Below are positions 41,570 to 51,151 of a DNA stretch of 64,000 bases, piece after piece (within the stretch, counting starts at the first letter, position 1; each line of letters opens with the position of its first letter). Both the position numbers and the translations under genes were made by a program. The notes beneath the pieces were generated by a model, which saw nothing but the letters and a program-made list of their open reading frames with translations, made no database searches and was not told the DNA's origin. This stretch comes from Planctomycetia bacterium (GTDB lineage: Bacteria > Planctomycetota > Planctomycetia > Pirellulales > PNKZ01). The DNA lies in assembly GCA_021413845.1 (NCBI GenBank), contig JAIOPP010000096.1, positions 1 to 64,000 on the forward strand, written 5' to 3'.

Positions 41570-44500
41570 TCAGCGAACGATCGTCGGATCGAGCTCCAAG
41601 GCTCGGCGACGATCGGCTTGAGCGTTCTCAAACGCCCCTCGTTCGGCGTAGAGCCGGCTCCGTTCGAAATAGGCCTCGGCCGATTGCGGGTTGAGCTTAA
41701 TGGCGATGCTCAACTCGGCCACCGCTTCGCGTGCGTTGCCGAGTTCCGAGTGTGCTTTGGCGCGACAAAGCCGAATCTCGGAATCTTGCGGTGCCAGGGC
41801 CACCGCCGCATCGAAATCGGCGAGCGAGCTGTCGCGATTGCGCAACAAAGCGTAAGCCATTCCGCGACGGCAGAGCGTAGCGACATCCCCAGGGTTCTTC
41901 GCCAGAGCGGTGGTGAAGTCGGAGATCGCTTCATTGGTCATGCCGGACGCTAAGCGAACATAACCTCGTTCGCTCAGCGTTCCTTCGTCGGTGGCATTCA
42001 CGCGAATCGCCTCGTCCAGGTCGGCGAGAGCCTCGGGAAGTTTTCCCGACTGCATATGGATGGCAGCCCGCAATCGGAAGGCCTCGACATGGCTTGGATT
42101 GAGCCGCAAACCTACGCCGAGGTCTTCCAACGCGGCAGACGAATCACCGAGCTCCAGCGACGTCTTCGCGCGCTCGTAGTATCGCAGACTATCGCCGGGA
42201 TTAACCGATAGCTCCTCGGTGAGTCGCTTGAGGTCCGTTTCCAACGTGGCGCGATCGCGAGCGGGTGCGCTCGGCAACTTCGCCGGCTCGGCTTTCGGAG
42301 CCTCGGCCTGGTCGCTGACCATCGCGGCATCCGTCATATCCACAGGTGCCGCAGGAATGGCAACCGGCGGCATGATCTCAGGCAAAGTCGGTTTCTCCGC
42401 CACCGGCTCCGTCGTTACAACCGGCGTTACCTTAGGGGAATCCATCGCCCGATCATCGCTCACGATCGCCGTGGCCTTATCGTCACTAACGATTGCCGTA
42501 GCCTTGTCGTCGCTTGCAATCGCGGCTCCGAGCGTCGAGAGCTTGCCGAGGTTCGTCGGTTCGGCCGGCGTCGGACGAGGCTCGCTGAACATGCCTTGAA
42601 AAGCCGAACGATCCGACGGCGTGGCAGGAAGGTCGGCGGTTGCCGAGCCTGACGGCTGCGGAACCGCAGGAGCTTCCGTAGCCGGCGGAGTAGCTTCGGG
42701 GGCCGCGTTCGGCGACTCCGATAACTTCGGCGACTCCGGCAGCTCCGGTTTCGGCTGCTCCGGCTTCGACTGCACGATGGAATCATCTCCGGCGAATGCC
42801 GTTGCGCCAGATAAGACCGGCTCCGGGACGGCCGCTAGTTCGGCATTTCCCATCGCATACTTCGGACCGGTCTTTGCCAAACTTGGATCCAACGCCAGCG
42901 CCGCTTCGCGGTCGGCTTTCGCTTCCGACATTCTGTTGAGCATCGACAAGCAGTGGCCGCGCTCGATGAGCGCGTGGGCATGCTGATCATCAAGGCGAAT
43001 GGCGACCGTATAGTCGTCGCAAGCTTCCGTAAACTGTTGCGTAACGTATCGCACATGGGCCCGACCGTAGTAGCCGTTCGACAGGCCGGGAGCGAGCTTC
43101 ACCGCTTGATTGAAGTCGGCGAGCGCTTCCGCGGTTCGATCGCTTTCCATCAGCAAATGCCCACGGCGGCAGAAGACCAGAGGATCGGTCGGGTTCATTT
43201 CGATGGCTTGCCGATAGGCCGCGAGTGCGCCGTTCGCATTCCCTTCGTTTTCCAGTTTCAAGCCGCGACGGTATTCCGTTTCGGCAATCAACATCACATC
43301 GGGAGCAACGACTACGGGGGCCGGCTGAGGGGCGACATTAGCCGGCGATTCCGGTTCGTCACCGACGATCACGGTCGCTCCGCCGTCAGGCAACGACTTC
43401 CGTGCGTCTTCGATCGCAGAAGCGATCCGCTGCTCGCTCTGAGAATCCGAAATTCTCGAAGGAAGTACGAAGCCTTGAGCTTGCCGACGCTTGAAGATTT
43501 CACTCGCCGACAATTCGATCGGCGATTCCATTTCACGCGTGGCGATGCGATCCGTCGCTTGGCTCATCGGCAGCTCGGCGGAAGGAACTGCTCCCACCGA
43601 TGCGGGAGTTTGCTCGACCTCGACGGGAGTCGTGTTGGTGAGTAGGGGCGAAGTCGAAACGACGGCTTTCGGCATCGCGGCGATTGCCGCAGGAACGAGC
43701 GTCGCGGTTTCCGTCGGCAGTGCCGCAGCGATCGGGGCCGTAGGCAACGGCGTGCTTTCGCTCGCAGCACCTTGAGGTGGTTCGGTCGGAGCGGCAGCGG
43801 GTGTTGCTGCGACTTGCGCCGGTGCTGCTACGCTCGGCTCAACGGCAGGGGATACCGGAGTCGCTGCGGAGGCTTCCGTCGGCAACTCCATCGGCACGAT
43901 CGGCGGCAACGCGACGATTTGAGCAGGCATCAAAACGCCAGGCTCGACCACAGGGGGTGCCGGTGTGAAAACGGGAGCAGGTGCCACGGTCGGTATTTCC
44001 ATCGGCACGATCGGCGGTAATCCCGCCGCGGGCGCCGGCACCGCGACGAGAGGTTCAACTACTGGAGGCGCTGAAGGAACGGCGGCAACAGGAGCTTCCG
44101 CCGGCTTTTCCATAGGAGCGATGGGGGGCAATTCCGCAACTTGCGCCGGCATCGCGACGACAGGCATGGCCGCAGGTGGAGTAGGCGTAACTGACGGAAC
44201 TTCGGCCGGCAGTTCCATCGGAACGATCGGCGGCAACGTTGCAACCGGCGTTGAGGCTGGCTGTGGCGGAGTTGTTCCGAGCGGCGCGGCCGACGGAGGA
44301 AGCGGAATCAATGCCGCGTCGGCGGCCGGCGACTCCGCCGGAGTCTTCGCAACAATCGTTGGAGGATTCGCCGCAGGAGCCGCTATCGAAGCTTCTACGG
44401 GAGTTGCACCGGGAACTAATTTCGCCGGCTCGGTTGTCGGCATAACTTCCGCAGCCATCGGCTCCACGTTCGGGTTCGTAGCAACCTCGGTCGCTTGAGG

Positions 44501-45559
44501 TGCAACTACCGGCGAGGCGGCGATCGCTCCCGAAGCGATATTCGGTTGTTTGTCGGTAGGTTGCTTATCGGTCGTCGAAGCTTCCGGCGCATTCCCGGGA
44601 ACGGCAGACGGGGTCAAGCTCTTCGTCGTGTTGGCATCGGCGGGAGTTCGGCCTGGAGTGCCGACGGAGTTGTTTAACGGCGGTGTTGTTAAGTCTGGAA
44701 TTTTCCCCGTCGACGGCATCGGGGAACTTTCGGTGACGCTCGTGCGCCGGTCCTTCGGAATCCCGCTACTCATGCCCGAGCCTTGCGGCAACGTAGTGGA
44801 GCCGGACGGCGACACGGTGCCGTCCTTAAGCCGGGAAGAGGAAGGAGGGGCGACGTCGGCGAGGATCGGATGTTTTTCGAAGGGAATCAATCGACCTTGC
44901 ATTCTTCGATCGGCAGTCGTGTTCGCCGGCGACTCCTGCATGAGGTCGGTTGTGATCGGCGTCCGTTGAGGCGAGGCTCCGCCGTTCAATGAAACGACAT
45001 TGCCGCTGAGCGAGCCGGCGGTGCTCGCCGTCACGACTTGCGAAACCTCGAGCGTCGGATCAAGACGTTTCGCCATCGCGATGCTCGAAGCCGCGGCCCG
45101 ATCGTCGCCGATCAACTTCAAGGCTTGGCCGCGTAGGAAATGGACCCGCGCATAAGAAGGATCGATGCGCAAAGCCATCTCGAGATCGGGCATCGCTTCC
45201 TTGAGCTTGCCCAGCGACAAATTTGCGAAGCCGCGATAAGCGAACGCCTCGGCATGCGTCGGTTGCAAACGAAGCGCGAAATTGAGATCGACCAGGGCGC
45301 TTTCATACTGACCCAGTTCCGCGTAAAGCTTGCCTCGGGCGACATACGCTTGCACGAACTGCGGATTCAGGCGAAGAGCGTCGTTGAAGGCATCGAGAGC
45401 TTTGTTGCGGTCGCCGTTGGCTAAGTGGTAACGCCCGATGTGAAACGAATCGAGAGCTGCAAGACCGGCGTAGGCAGGCCGCGGTGCGCCGGACATAAGT
45501 CCCAATAGGCCGAGTATCACACCGGTCCATAGGAATCGTTTTCTGGCTTTACCGGTCAC
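41570..45559 (-). CDS. Giant exported TPR protein with Pro/Ala-rich central region
   Basis: 1329 residues, starting with GTG at 45559 behind a GGGAG ribosome-binding site. A signal peptide (FLWTGVILGLLGLMSGAPRP) is followed by TPR repeats at about 30-190 (YVARGKLYAELGQYESALVD). A Pro/Ala/Thr-rich region runs from about 190 to 740. Middle TPRs are at about 748-903, a second low-complexity linker follows, and TPRs occupy about 1103-1329. The central region has four imperfect copies of a 35-40-residue unit with LPPIVPMELP. A linker has SDDKATAIV repeated three times. The TPRs suggest a protein-binding scaffold in the periplasm; the Pro-rich part may span cell-wall space. No catalytic motif is seen. 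Confidence 0.82.
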   Translation of the reverse strand: MTGKARKRFLWTGVILGLLGLMSGAPRPAYAGLAALDSFHIGRYHLANGDRNKALDAFNDALRLNPQFVQAYVARGKLYAELGQYESALVDLNFALRLQPTHAEAFAYRGFANLSLGKLKEAMPDLEMALRIDPSYARVHFLRGQALKLIGDDRAAASSIAMAKRLDPTLEVSQVVTASTAGSLSGNVVSLNGGASPQRTPITTDLMQESPANTTADRRMQGRLIPFEKHPILADVAPPSSSRLKDGTVSPSGSTTLPQGSGMSSGIPKDRRTSVTESSPMPSTGKIPDLTTPPLNNSVGTPGRTPADANTTKSLTPSAVPGNAPEASTTDKQPTDKQPNIASGAIAASPVVAPQATEVATNPNVEPMAAEVMPTTEPAKLVPGATPVEASIAAPAANPPTIVAKTPAESPAADAALIPLPPSAAPLGTTPPQPASTPVATLPPIVPMELPAEVPSVTPTPPAAMPVVAMPAQVAELPPIAPMEKPAEAPVAAVPSAPPVVEPLVAVPAPAAGLPPIVPMEIPTVAPAPVFTPAPPVVEPGVLMPAQIVALPPIVPMELPTEASAATPVSPAVEPSVAAPAQVAATPAAAPTEPPQGAASESTPLPTAPIAAALPTETATLVPAAIAAMPKAVVSTSPLLTNTTPVEVEQTPASVGAVPSAELPMSQATDRIATREMESPIELSASEIFKRRQAQGFVLPSRISDSQSEQRIASAIEDARKSLPDGGATVIVGDEPESPANVAPQPAPVVVAPDVMLIAETEYRRGLKLENEGNANGALAAYRQAIEMNPTDPLVFCRRGHLLMESDRTAEALADFNQAVKLAPGLSNGYYGRAHVRYVTQQFTEACDDYTVAIRLDDQHAHALIERGHCLSMLNRMSEAKADREAALALDPSLAKTGPKYAMGNAELAAVPEPVLSGATAFAGDDSIVQSKPEQPKPELPESPKLSESPNAAPEATPPATEAPAVPQPSGSATADLPATPSDRSAFQGMFSEPRPTPAEPTNLGKLSTLGAAIASDDKATAIVSDDKATAIVSDDRAMDSPKVTPVVTTEPVAEKPTLPEIMPPVAIPAAPVDMTDAAMVSDQAEAPKAEPAKLPSAPARDRATLETDLKRLTEELSVNPGDSLRYYERAKTSLELGDSSAALEDLGVGLRLNPSHVEAFRLRAAIHMQSGKLPEALADLDEAIRVNATDEGTLSERGYVRLASGMTNEAISDFTTALAKNPGDVATLCRRGMAYALLRNRDSSLADFDAAVALAPQDSEIRLCRAKAHSELGNAREAVAELSIAIKLNPQSAEAYFERSRLYAERGAFENAQADRRRALELDPTIVR
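43880..44235 (-). repeat. Imperfect tandem repeats encoding LPPIxPMExP units
   Basis: Four degenerate units of about 105-120 bases within the giant TPR gene each encode a variant of LPPI(V/A)PME(L/K/I)P followed by Ala/Pro/Val-rich text. They mark an expanding or contracting low-complexity region. Confidence 0.7.
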
Positions 45560-45960
45560 GGCAAATCTCCCGCTAGCACGAACTCAAGACGAATGCGCAG
45601 CCGATCCCGTAAGAATCGGATTAATGCTTATCTTCGGTAGAAGCCCTCCAGTCGATTCAGTTTCTTCAAGGGAAGTCAGGGAAATTTTAGCGACTAGCAC
45701 CCTTCGTCCGTGCGTAACGATCGTAGCAGCGACTGCCGGCTCGACTCTGCAAGCATCGAACATAGGACCACCGACTAACCCGGTTGACCGTCGCAGCTTC
45801 TCCCCTCGTTACCGACCAACGAATTTGCAACTTCCTCATAAACGGAATAATCGAAGTCATCGGTGCAGTCCGAAGAAAGAAATAAGACCGACTTCGTTCG
45901 GCTCGCGCAGAGCGTGTATGCCGGCGACGCCCAACGACCAGATGTTCGGATGGAGTACCT
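45560..45960. other. Divergent intergenic region, 401 bases
   Basis: Between the giant TPR gene (leftward) and the lipoprotein gene (rightward). No coding region was supported. Promoters for both directions should be here; no strong hexamer pair was picked out. Confidence 0.4.
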
Positions 45961-46890
45961 ATGCTACGGACCGTCATCGGATTCACGATCGGACTCGTCT
46001 TACTGACGACCGGATGCGCTGATTTCCAAGAGCTCTCGATCGAGCAACGCAATCGCAATGCGGCTTATTGCGCATGGAAACGTGTTCGTTGGGAATATCA
46101 GCAGCAAGGCGTTCCGTATCGAATTCGCGAGCATGTCGGGCGAGGCTTTCAACAGGGCTACTATGACGTATCGATGGGCAGTAGCGGACAAATCCCGCTG
46201 TTTCCTCCGAACGACTATTGGGGCGTGAAGTATCAAAGCGCAGAAGGAAGCGCTTATATCGGAGCTTGGTTCCGAGGTTATCAAGACGGCGCAATCGCCG
46301 CGGAGAAGGATGGCTTAGCGTCGTTTAATCAAATTCCATCCTCGTGGGCTCCTCCTGCAACACCTAGCGATCCGACGGGCGCTCTCACGCGAGGCGAGTT
46401 CGACGGAGATGAAATAGTACCGGCCGTTCCTACGATACCTCCGACGAACGGCCCTCCGCTGACGGTGCCGATGCAACCGGGACCGAACGAGCTCCCGCCG
46501 CTGCTTCAACCGGAGATGCCGGCCACGCCGCCGTCGCTGCCGCTACCGGTGCTTCCGCTGCCGACCGCTCCTAGCCCAACCGTTCCGGGTCCGGTAGTAC
46601 CGAACCCCACAACGCCAGCGCCGACGGGCACGCCTGGGACGATGAAGCTTCCGCCGCCGCCCGGTGCGACCACAACTCCTACATTGAACCCTGCTACTCC
46701 GGTTCCGTCAGGCACTCGACCAGCGACAACGCCGGCGATTCCGGCGCCGGTTCCGACACCCACGAAACCACGCGACCCTATCGGCGGAAGACAAACATTG
46801 TTCTTCCCCGAGGTCTCCGACGTGCCTTCCGCTCAGCTTTCTCTTTTCGGCAGACCTGTTGAACCGAGCGCTCCCGAGGCCGCACGCTAA
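45961..46890 (+). CDS. Proline-rich lipoprotein
   Basis: 309 residues with a lipoprotein signal: GFTIGLVLLTTGCADFQEL, lipobox LTTGC. The first 140 residues form a possible domain with many aromatic residues (AYCAWKRVRWEYQQQGVPYR, then GRGFQQGYYDVSMGSSGQIP). The second half is almost pure Pro/Thr/Ala (for example PAPTGTPGTMKLPPPPGATT), suggesting an extended cell-wall-spanning stalk. It precedes the Wza-like export gene on the same strand by 144 bases. A part in surface polysaccharide handling is an inference from context. Confidence 0.75.
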   Translation: MLRTVIGFTIGLVLLTTGCADFQELSIEQRNRNAAYCAWKRVRWEYQQQGVPYRIREHVGRGFQQGYYDVSMGSSGQIPLFPPNDYWGVKYQSAEGSAYIGAWFRGYQDGAIAAEKDGLASFNQIPSSWAPPATPSDPTGALTRGEFDGDEIVPAVPTIPPTNGPPLTVPMQPGPNELPPLLQPEMPATPPSLPLPVLPLPTAPSPTVPGPVVPNPTTPAPTGTPGTMKLPPPPGATTTPTLNPATPVPSGTRPATTPAIPAPVPTPTKPRDPIGGRQTLFFPEVSDVPSAQLSLFGRPVEPSAPEAAR

Positions 46891-47034
46891 CGCGACATAA
46901 AACATCGAACCAATAGACGACAAACCTCGCGACAGCCGGACTTGTCTCGACGTTCCAAAACACATTGCGAGCGATTGCTCGCCGTAGGCAGATACATCAT
47001 GCAGATAAAAATTGCTCTTGGGGGATGTCACCCA

Positions 47035-48330
47035 ATGTCGCACACACGATCGAAGACCCACGCTTGGGCATTGCTGGCAGCATTCGCCGGTGTCGCACTG
47101 AGCGGCTGCTCGAGCGTGGCGTTGAAAGGCGTGCCGGCCAATCGCTTACCGCGCTGGATTCTCGGCGAAGAACGAGCGACTCGGCAGCCCATCAATTTGA
47201 TACGCTTGCGACAAGACCCGCCCGCCGTTTACCAACTCGGGCCTCGCGACGTTCTCGGCATCTACATTCAAGGTGTGCTCGGAAGCGAAGAAGTTCCGCC
47301 GGAAGTCCATTTTCCGACAGACAGCAAGCTTCCTCCCGCGCTTGGTTATCCGATTCCGATTCGCGAAGACGGTACGCTCGCGCTTCCGCTCATCGAGCCG
47401 GTCAAGATCACCGGCATGACGTTGTCGCAAGCCGAAAAGGAAATTCGCGACACCTACATCCGAGAAGGGATCTTAGTGCCGGGACGTGATCGAATCTTAG
47501 TGACCTTGATGCGAAAGCGAACGTATCAAGTGGTCGTCGTTCGCGAAGACTTAGGGTCGCAACAGTCGGCAGGGCAGGGGATTCTCCTCGCAGGTCCGTC
47601 GAAGCGAGGCAATGCCTTCACCGTCGACATGAACGCCTATGAAAACGACGTCATGCACGCGCTCGCCGCGACCGGTGGTTTGCCGGGTCTCGATGCGAAA
47701 AACGAGATCCTCATTCTGCGCGGAACGTTTGCCGACGCTCAATCGCGAACCGGCCTCATTCAAGACATGGTGAACTGCGGCCCGTATAACGGCGCAAGCG
47801 ACTTGGTTCGCAGAAACCCCAACATCATTCGTATCCCGTTGCGTGCCGAGCCGGGACGCGAACTCGCACGACTTACGGAAGACGATATCATCCTGAACAC
47901 GGGCGACATCATCTTCATCGAGACGCGTGAACGAGAGGTCTACTACACCGGAGGCGTGCTGCCCGGCCGCGAAATACCGCTGCCTCGCGATTACGATCTC
48001 GATGTTCTTTCCGCGATTTCGGTCGCCGGCGGAACCGTCGCGTCGGGAGCCGGCCAAGGGAGCTTCGGTCGAGGCGGCGGCGTAGGGGGCGGCAACGGAT
48101 CGAGCAGCGGTGTGCTCCCTCCGACGCAGATCATCGTCATCCGCAAGCTGCCGAACGGCTCGAACATTCCAATCAAGATCAACCTCAATCGGGCACTTAC
48201 CGACCCGAGCCAACGGATTCTGATTCAACCGGGCGACTACGTGTTATTGCAATACACGCCGTTGGAAATCGCCATCAACCAAGTGGTCGGCAGCATCAGC
48301 TTCAGCTACTTCCTGAATCGACTCCAGTAA
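47035..48330 (+). CDS. Wza-like polysaccharide biosynthesis/export lipoprotein
   Basis: 431 residues from the ATG at 47035 (GGGGGA upstream). The lipobox is FAGVALSGC. The polysaccharide-export domain starts at YQLGPRDVLGIYIQGVLGSE and runs through PIPIREDGTLALPLIEPVKI and TGMTLSQAEKEIRDTYIREG. SLBB-like segments follow (YYTGGVLPGREIPLPRDYDL, DVLSAISVAGGTV), with a Gly/Ser-rich loop (GRGGGVGGGNGSSSGVLPPT) in between. The C-terminus QRILIQPGDYVLLQYTPLEI then a final amphipathic helix fits an outer-membrane pore. Such proteins form the channel for capsule or exopolysaccharide. The partner tyrosine kinase and transferases are not in the window. Confidence 0.9.
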   Translation: MSHTRSKTHAWALLAAFAGVALSGCSSVALKGVPANRLPRWILGEERATRQPINLIRLRQDPPAVYQLGPRDVLGIYIQGVLGSEEVPPEVHFPTDSKLPPALGYPIPIREDGTLALPLIEPVKITGMTLSQAEKEIRDTYIREGILVPGRDRILVTLMRKRTYQVVVVREDLGSQQSAGQGILLAGPSKRGNAFTVDMNAYENDVMHALAATGGLPGLDAKNEILILRGTFADAQSRTGLIQDMVNCGPYNGASDLVRRNPNIIRIPLRAEPGRELARLTEDDIILNTGDIIFIETREREVYYTGGVLPGREIPLPRDYDLDVLSAISVAGGTVASGAGQGSFGRGGGVGGGNGSSSGVLPPTQIIVIRKLPNGSNIPIKINLNRALTDPSQRILIQPGDYVLLQYTPLEIAINQVVGSISFSYFLNRLQ

Positions 48331-48351
48331 TCGCAAGCGAGACCAAGAAGC

Positions 48352-49278
48352 TTAAGTTCGACTGCGGAACAGCGGGCTCCACGAATCGATGGCCGATTTG
48401 TTGAGACCGGATGCCACGGCGGCGTCGAAGTCGCGTCGAGCGCGTACCGTCTCGCCTTGCATGAGATAGCCCAAAGCTCGCAACAAATGGGCATCGGGGA
48501 TACCGGCCTTCACTTTGAGGGCCGCCGACGAATCTTCAACGATGTCTTTGGGGCGTCGACGATGGAAATTCGCGACGGCACGATTGAGGAGGGCCGCGAG
48601 GTGATCGGGTTGAACCGCCACGACTCGGCTGAAGTCGTCCACGGCGAGTCCATAATCGCGCTGACGGGAATGGAGATTGCCGCGATGCAAGTACAACTCC
48701 GTTTCCGACGGAGCTAAGCTAATCGCAATATCGAGCGCTGCCGCAGCTCGCGCGACTTCCTCCAATTGCAATCGTGCGACCGCTTCGAAAAAGAACGGGC
48801 GGAAGTCACGCGGATCCGCCTTCTGCGCCGTTTCGAAATGCGACACGGCTGCCGGCATCTTTCCTTGATTCAAGGCTTCCAGTCCGGCGCGCAATTCTCG
48901 CTCGAACGGCGACACCTTGCCTTTTTGCGTGCCGAGGTCGGCGAAGGCAAAGCGTAGATCTCCATCACGCGGCGAAAGACCGACGGACGACGAAGCGAAG
49001 CTTTCCCAATCGGAGTCTTGCGGCAATCTCGCAACCGTCGCTCCTCCATCAGCCATGGCCGGAAGAGATTCGACGCGCATGGTCGATAGGCTCGGCTGAG
49101 AAACTTCTACGTTCGGCAATGTAATCGCCGATCCGCCGGTGATCTCCGGAAGCGGCTGCCCCTCTATATCCGATTTTACGATCCGGGGCTCTTGCCTTCC
49201 GCAACCGGCAAGCATCGCGAGGGCCCAAAAAATCGCACGGCCGTTTCGGGTTTTCGCCATACTGCGGCTCGCCGCCAT
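48352..49278 (-). CDS. TPR lipoprotein
   Basis: 308 residues. The start at 49278 is favoured by AAGGA ten bases upstream; a second Met lies at codon 7. The lipobox is ALAMLAGC, so the protein is membrane-anchored after export. An unstructured region of about 90 residues is followed by TPR units: GLEALNQGKMPAAVSHFETA, LYLHRGNLHSRQRDYGLAVD and HLLRALGYLMQGETVRARRD. No catalytic residues are seen. It converges with the Wza-like gene. Confidence 0.82.
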   Translation of the reverse strand: MAASRSMAKTRNGRAIFWALAMLAGCGRQEPRIVKSDIEGQPLPEITGGSAITLPNVEVSQPSLSTMRVESLPAMADGGATVARLPQDSDWESFASSSVGLSPRDGDLRFAFADLGTQKGKVSPFERELRAGLEALNQGKMPAAVSHFETAQKADPRDFRPFFFEAVARLQLEEVARAAAALDIAISLAPSETELYLHRGNLHSRQRDYGLAVDDFSRVVAVQPDHLAALLNRAVANFHRRRPKDIVEDSSAALKVKAGIPDAHLLRALGYLMQGETVRARRDFDAAVASGLNKSAIDSWSPLFRSRT

Positions 49279-49419
49279 ACCAACGAGGTCCTTGCACGAA
49301 AGGCAGATGTATACGTCTAGTATAAGCTCTGCTTCGTCGTCGGCAAAAGAATAGCCGGCGAAGAGAAGCTTCTACGCGAGCACTCGCCGATCCCTGCTGA
49401 TTTCTCCGAGCAGCAAGCC

Positions 49420-49476
49420 GGCAAAAAACAAAAAAACCGAGCCGAAGAAATCTTTGACAGATTCTTCGGCTCGGTT
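49420..49476 (-). terminator. Rho-independent terminator of the cold-shock gene
   Basis: A near-perfect 15-base stem (AACCGAGCCGAAGAA at 49435-49449 with its complement at 49462-49476) is followed, on the minus strand, by TTTTTTTGTTTTTTGC. It is strong and correctly placed downstream of the cold-shock gene. Confidence 0.88.
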
Positions 49477-49561
49477 GAGATCGCTTCGGTTCGAATCAGC
49501 TTAACGAAGATCGTTGAGCGCTCGAACTTGAGATACTACATGCACGTTCTAGCGCGAATCA

Positions 49562-49759
49562 CTAGAGGGGCTTCACGTTTTCGGCGCAAGGGCCTTTCGG
49601 TCCGCGACCTTCCGTGTACGTGACCTTTTGTCCTTCGCGGAGGTCGTCGAAATTGACGCCCTGTACGCTCGACGAATGGAAAAACAGGTCCTTTTCGCTT
49701 CCGGTCTTGATGAACCCGAAGCCTTTGTCCGTCAACTTCTTGATGCTACCTTCGGCCAT
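49562..49759 (-). CDS. Cold-shock-domain protein
   Basis: A 65-residue single cold-shock domain (CspA-like). RNP1 is KGFGFIKTG and RNP2 is DLFFHSSSV, both involved in single-stranded RNA/DNA binding. The fold is complete: MAEGSIKKLTDKGFGFI, then REGQKVTYTEGRGPKGPCAE. It acts as an RNA chaperone that prevents mRNA secondary structure. A strong terminator follows it. The upstream 240 bases may hold a regulatory leader. Confidence 0.95.
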   Translation of the reverse strand: MAEGSIKKLTDKGFGFIKTGSEKDLFFHSSSVQGVNFDDLREGQKVTYTEGRGPKGPCAENVKPL

Positions 49760-49999
49760 TGCGTTTCTCTTCTCTTCGTGATTGCTGGTACGGATGCCAC
49801 CAAACTACAGCGTAGCCGGAGACCATCCAAAGAATGCCGAAGTCTACCCCACTTCTATGCCTTCTTGCAACACCGCAATCGGGACAAATTTGAAAATCGA
49901 CTCCGAAAACATGTCGAGACGGACCAAAAACACCCTGTTTCACGCACTAAAAGTAAGAAATGCGCCTGAAAGGTCTCACACACCGTAGGGCGATGCCGC

Positions 50000-50284
50000 T
50001 TAATGCTTGTAGATCTTATGTTGCGGACGGCCCGAAAGAATCTGCTCTTTGCCCCAGGTCGTCACGTCTTTGAATGCCTGACTCCGTATGAAATCCAAGA
50101 AGGCTTGCTCTTCCGACCATTCGCTGGTGATGAGGTAAGAAGCGTCGTCGACGACATCTTTCCAAAGCGTCGAGCTCGTATGATTCGGAGCGGCTCGTAA
50201 GGCCTCGAGCACGGCAGCGAATTTCTCTTCGAAGTCTTTTTGCTTACCCGGAATAACGTGATAGTTCATGCCGACGGTGATCAT
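50000..50284 (-). CDS. Antibiotic biosynthesis monooxygenase (ABM)-domain protein
   Basis: 94 residues of a dimeric alpha/beta barrel ABM fold: MITVGMNYHVIPGKQKDFEE, then FAAVLEALRAAPNHTSSTLW, DDASYLITSEWSEEQAFLDF and the tail IRSQAFKDVTTWGKEQIL. Members include haem-degrading monooxygenases and quinol monooxygenases. The haem-contact residues cannot be identified, so the substrate is unknown. It stands alone on the minus strand. Confidence 0.85.
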   Translation of the reverse strand: MITVGMNYHVIPGKQKDFEEKFAAVLEALRAAPNHTSSTLWKDVVDDASYLITSEWSEEQAFLDFIRSQAFKDVTTWGKEQILSGRPQHKIYKH

Positions 50285-50347
50285 GAGCGGTCTCTCTGCT
50301 TGAATAGGGGACGTCGCGGTGCATTGCGGCGAATAAAAATGTAGCGA

Positions 50348-50388
50348 TAAAAAAACGGGAGGGGCGACCGTAAGGGCACCCCTCCCGC
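50348..50388 (-). terminator. Rho-independent terminator of the RRM gene
   Basis: On the minus strand CGGGAGGGG and its complement CCCCTCCCG form a stem with an internal loop. It is followed by a run of seven T's. It lies about 45 bases beyond the RNA-binding protein gene. Confidence 0.85.
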
Positions 50389-50431
50389 AATGTCTTTTCT
50401 TAGGACTGGCTTTCGAGCGACTTAGAATCGC

Positions 50432-50791
50432 TTAGTAGCGACGTCCGCCGCCACCACCGCCGCCACCACCGTAGCCGCCGCGGCCACCGCCGCCGCCGCC
50501 ACCGTAGCCGCCACGACCACCACCGCCGCCGCCGCCACCGCTCTCGCGAGGCTTGGCTTCGTTGACGGTCAAAGCACGACCGTCATGTTCCTTTTCGTTC
50601 AACGCATTGATGGCTTGTTGAGCCGCGTTGTCGTCCGCCATTTCGACGAATCCGAAGCCTTTGCTCCGACCCGTATCACGATCCTGGATGACCTGAGCGC
50701 TGTTCACAGTGCCGAACTCTGCGAACAAGGATTCCAACGCGTCGTTCGTGACGCTGTAACTCAAGTTACCGACGTATAGTCTCTTTCCCAC
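50432..50791 (-). CDS. Glycine-rich RRM RNA-binding protein
   Basis: 119 residues from a GTG at 50791. This start is preferred because AGGAG lies nine bases upstream and the product then begins at the RRM (GKRLYVGNLSYSVTNDALES). The RRM has RNP2 LYVGNL and RNP1 KGFGFVEM. The tail (about 85-119) is almost all Gly with Arg/Tyr (GGGRGGYGGGGGG units), like the glycine-rich RNA-binding proteins of cyanobacteria and plants, which respond to cold. It is monocistronic with its own terminator. Confidence 0.92.
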   Translation of the reverse strand: MGKRLYVGNLSYSVTNDALESLFAEFGTVNSAQVIQDRDTGRSKGFGFVEMADDNAAQQAINALNEKEHDGRALTVNEAKPRESGGGGGGGGRGGYGGGGGGGRGGYGGGGGGGGGRRY

Positions 50792-51151
50792 CGTAACACT
50801 CCTAATGGCGACCCGTGCACTACTTTCGGGGTCGCGTCGAAAGGGACCAAAATGGCGGCCGACCAGGTGGAAGAACGAGAAAACGGGCGGTCTGGTCACC
50901 AAGGATCAGGCAGTGCGATTCGCGTCTACAAACCAACCGCGTGCATTTTACCATATTCCGCCATTAGGACTAGACATCTTTTTGGAAATCCGTAAGCAAC
51001 GGCCCTCCGAGAGCCTCGGGTCGCAATAGCGAAGCCCCACTTCCAACTCTTCAAAAACCGAAGCCATCGAGGCCGCAGCGACGTAAATGGAAAGATGGGC
51101 GGCATATGCCACCGCCCAACACCAACACGATTCAGCCATCGACACGATGCT

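Noticed and set aside
50432-50540. GC-rich CCGCCGCCACC tandem as a standalone DNA repeat
   Set aside because: It is fully explained as the coding sequence of the glycine-rich tail of the RRM protein.
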